From: Lachnospiraceae bacterium | GTDB taxonomy: Bacteria; Bacillota; Clostridia; Lachnospirales; Lachnospiraceae | Assembly (NCBI GenBank): GCA_019424135.1 | Contig: JAHYZZ010000022.1 | Coordinates: 1 to 23,821 of the forward strand | DNA: 23,821 bases | Reading direction: 5' to 3' | Part shown: positions 22,850 through 23,821 of the stretch, piece by piece | Layout: each line of letters starts with the position of its first letter | Numbering within the stretch: the first letter of the stretch is position 1 | Notes under the pieces: model-generated | The model's database searches: none | The model's input: only the letters and a program-made list of their open reading frames with translations | Told to the model about the DNA's origin: nothing | Made by a program: the position numbers and the translations under genes

Positions 22850-23707
22850 TTATGCTTCCCATCTTCCGGATGCGCCACAGGGCAGCACCAGGCCGGTGCT
22901 GGTGACGGGAAGGCCGATTTCCTGAGATGTTACGTGACCGTGGAAGGGTTTTAATTCTGTACCGATCATATAAGTCAGCACTGCCGGGGCAAGACCGGTC
23001 GTGTAGGAGTTTACGAGGAAAAACAAGGGCTGTTCAGATAAGATCTTTGTACATAACTGGATCAGCGGGTGAATGGCATCCTCGATCTTCCAGATTTCAC
23101 CTTTCGGACCACGGCCATAGGAGGGCGGATCCATGATGATGGCATCGTAATGATTTCCTCGGCGGATCTCCCGTTCCACAAATTTCACACAGTCGTCCAC
23201 CAGCCAGCGGATTGGTTTGTCTGCCAGTCCGGAGGAGACTGCATTTTCCTTTGCCCAGGAGACCATACCTTTGGAAGCGTCCACATGGGTAACACTGGCT
23301 CCGGCAGCAGCTGCCGCCAGGGTGGCTCCTCCAGTGTAGGCGAACAGATTCAAGACTTTGACAGGACGGCCGGCTTCTCGGATTTTTTTTGAAAACCAGT
23401 CCCAATTGGCTGCCTGCTCTGGAAAAAGGCCCGTGTGCTTGAAGCTGAAAGGTTTCAGATTAAAGGTCAGATTCTTATAATGAATCTGCCACTGTTTGGG
23501 AAGGTCAAAAAATTCCCATTCGCCGCCGCCTTTTTTGCTGCGATGGTAGTGGCCGTTTTTCTGCCGCCAGCGGCGGTCTGTGCGGGGAGTATTCCAGATG
23601 ACCTGGGGATCTGGACGAACTAGGATGTAGGATCCCCATCGCTCTAGTTTTTCTCCCTTGCTGCAGTCTATCACTTCATAATCTTTCCATTGATCAGCAA
23701 TCCACAT
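22850..23707 (-). CDS. RlmI-like class I SAM-dependent methyltransferase
   Basis: 285-residue Rossmann-fold methyltransferase resembling the catalytic half of RlmI/RlmK-type 23S rRNA cytosine/guanine methyltransferases. The SAM-binding motif I is LNLFAYTGGATLAAAAAG (119-136) with acidic D143 (THVDAS), and the catalytic-loop motif is DPPSYGRGPKG (193-203). The N-terminal part (about 1-95) lacks a recognisable PUA domain, so it is shorter than RlmI. The start at 23707 has GAGAGGA 10 bases upstream. An RNA or protein target cannot be told from sequence; rRNA is the best inference. It stands alone behind its own promoter. Confidence 0.88.
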   Translation of the reverse strand: MWIADQWKDYEVIDCSKGEKLERWGSYILVRPDPQVIWNTPRTDRRWRQKNGHYHRSKKGGGEWEFFDLPKQWQIHYKNLTFNLKPFSFKHTGLFPEQAANWDWFSKKIREAGRPVKVLNLFAYTGGATLAAAAAGASVTHVDASKGMVSWAKENAVSSGLADKPIRWLVDDCVKFVEREIRRGNHYDAIIMDPPSYGRGPKGEIWKIEDAIHPLIQLCTKILSEQPLFFLVNSYTTGLAPAVLTYMIGTELKPFHGHVTSQEIGLPVTSTGLVLPCGASGRWEA

Positions 23708-23779
23708 ATTGATTTTATCCTCTCTTTTAATTGTAAATTTCGTACTTGTTATGCCGCATACAGCGGGATTCTCTCAGAA

Positions 23780-23808
23780 ATTATATCATGAAGAAGAGCA
23801 AAAGTGAA
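23780..23808 (-). promoter_or_regulatory. Promoter of the methyltransferase gene
   Basis: On the minus strand TTCACT (23803-23808), a 17-base spacer and a perfect TATAAT (23780-23785). The leader of about 65 bases contains only a small CCGC/GCGG hairpin. No other gene is visible between 23708 and the window end. Confidence 0.5.
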
Positions 23809-23821
23809 TTCCTTCCTTTCT

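Noticed and set aside
1..23821. Mobile elements, CRISPR arrays, tRNA or rRNA genes
   Set aside because: No transposase, integrase, regularly spaced repeats, cloverleaf or rRNA segments were recognised on either strand.

Overview
The window reads as a chromosomal segment of a low-to-moderate G+C Gram-positive anaerobe of the Clostridia, most likely family Lachnospiraceae. This is inferred from the RpoB/RpoC sequences recalled for that group, the strong AGGAGG-type ribosome binding sites, the TTGACA/TATAAT promoters, and a gene set typical of that family. No tRNA or rRNA genes, insertion sequences, phage genes or CRISPR arrays were seen. It looks like core chromosome rather than a mobile island.

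Left arm (1-5177, all on the minus strand). A compact run reads from right to left: a ketopantoate-reductase-family protein, two half-size ABC exporter subunits that form a heterodimer with one degenerate ATP site, and an ArsB/NhaD-type ion permease cut by the window edge. Genes overlap or nearly abut, so they look co-transcribed.

Centre (5178-13355, plus strand). A 303-base divergent intergenic region carries the rpoB promoter with tandem TTGACA boxes, a perfect 12-base palindrome and a possible 20-codon leader peptide. It is followed by rpoB and rpoC, a terminator-like hairpin, and a 65-residue cysteine-rich single-span membrane protein. The usual neighbours rplJ/rplL and rpsL/rpsG/fusA are absent on both sides.

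Right-centre (13352-17776, plus strand). A perfect-consensus promoter inside the end of the cysteine-rich gene drives an M24 Xaa-Pro-type peptidase. After a strong hairpin comes a tight four-gene set: HD-domain hydrolase, sugar-nucleotidyltransferase-like protein, second HD-domain hydrolase and an MBL-fold hydrolase. It reads like an uncharacterised nucleotide or phosphoester pathway.

Right arm (17773-23821). On the minus strand, a polar amino acid ABC importer (lipoprotein, permease, ATPase) is followed without an evident terminator by a cytidylate-kinase-like protein and a YfcE-type phosphodiesterase. A LysR regulator is divergent from the importer, and the 336-base region between them carries a promoter plus a terminator-bearing leader RNA in each direction. 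This is the most interesting regulatory feature of the window. Next come a 53-residue small protein with its own promoter, a hairpin, and on the minus strand an RlmI-like SAM methyltransferase.
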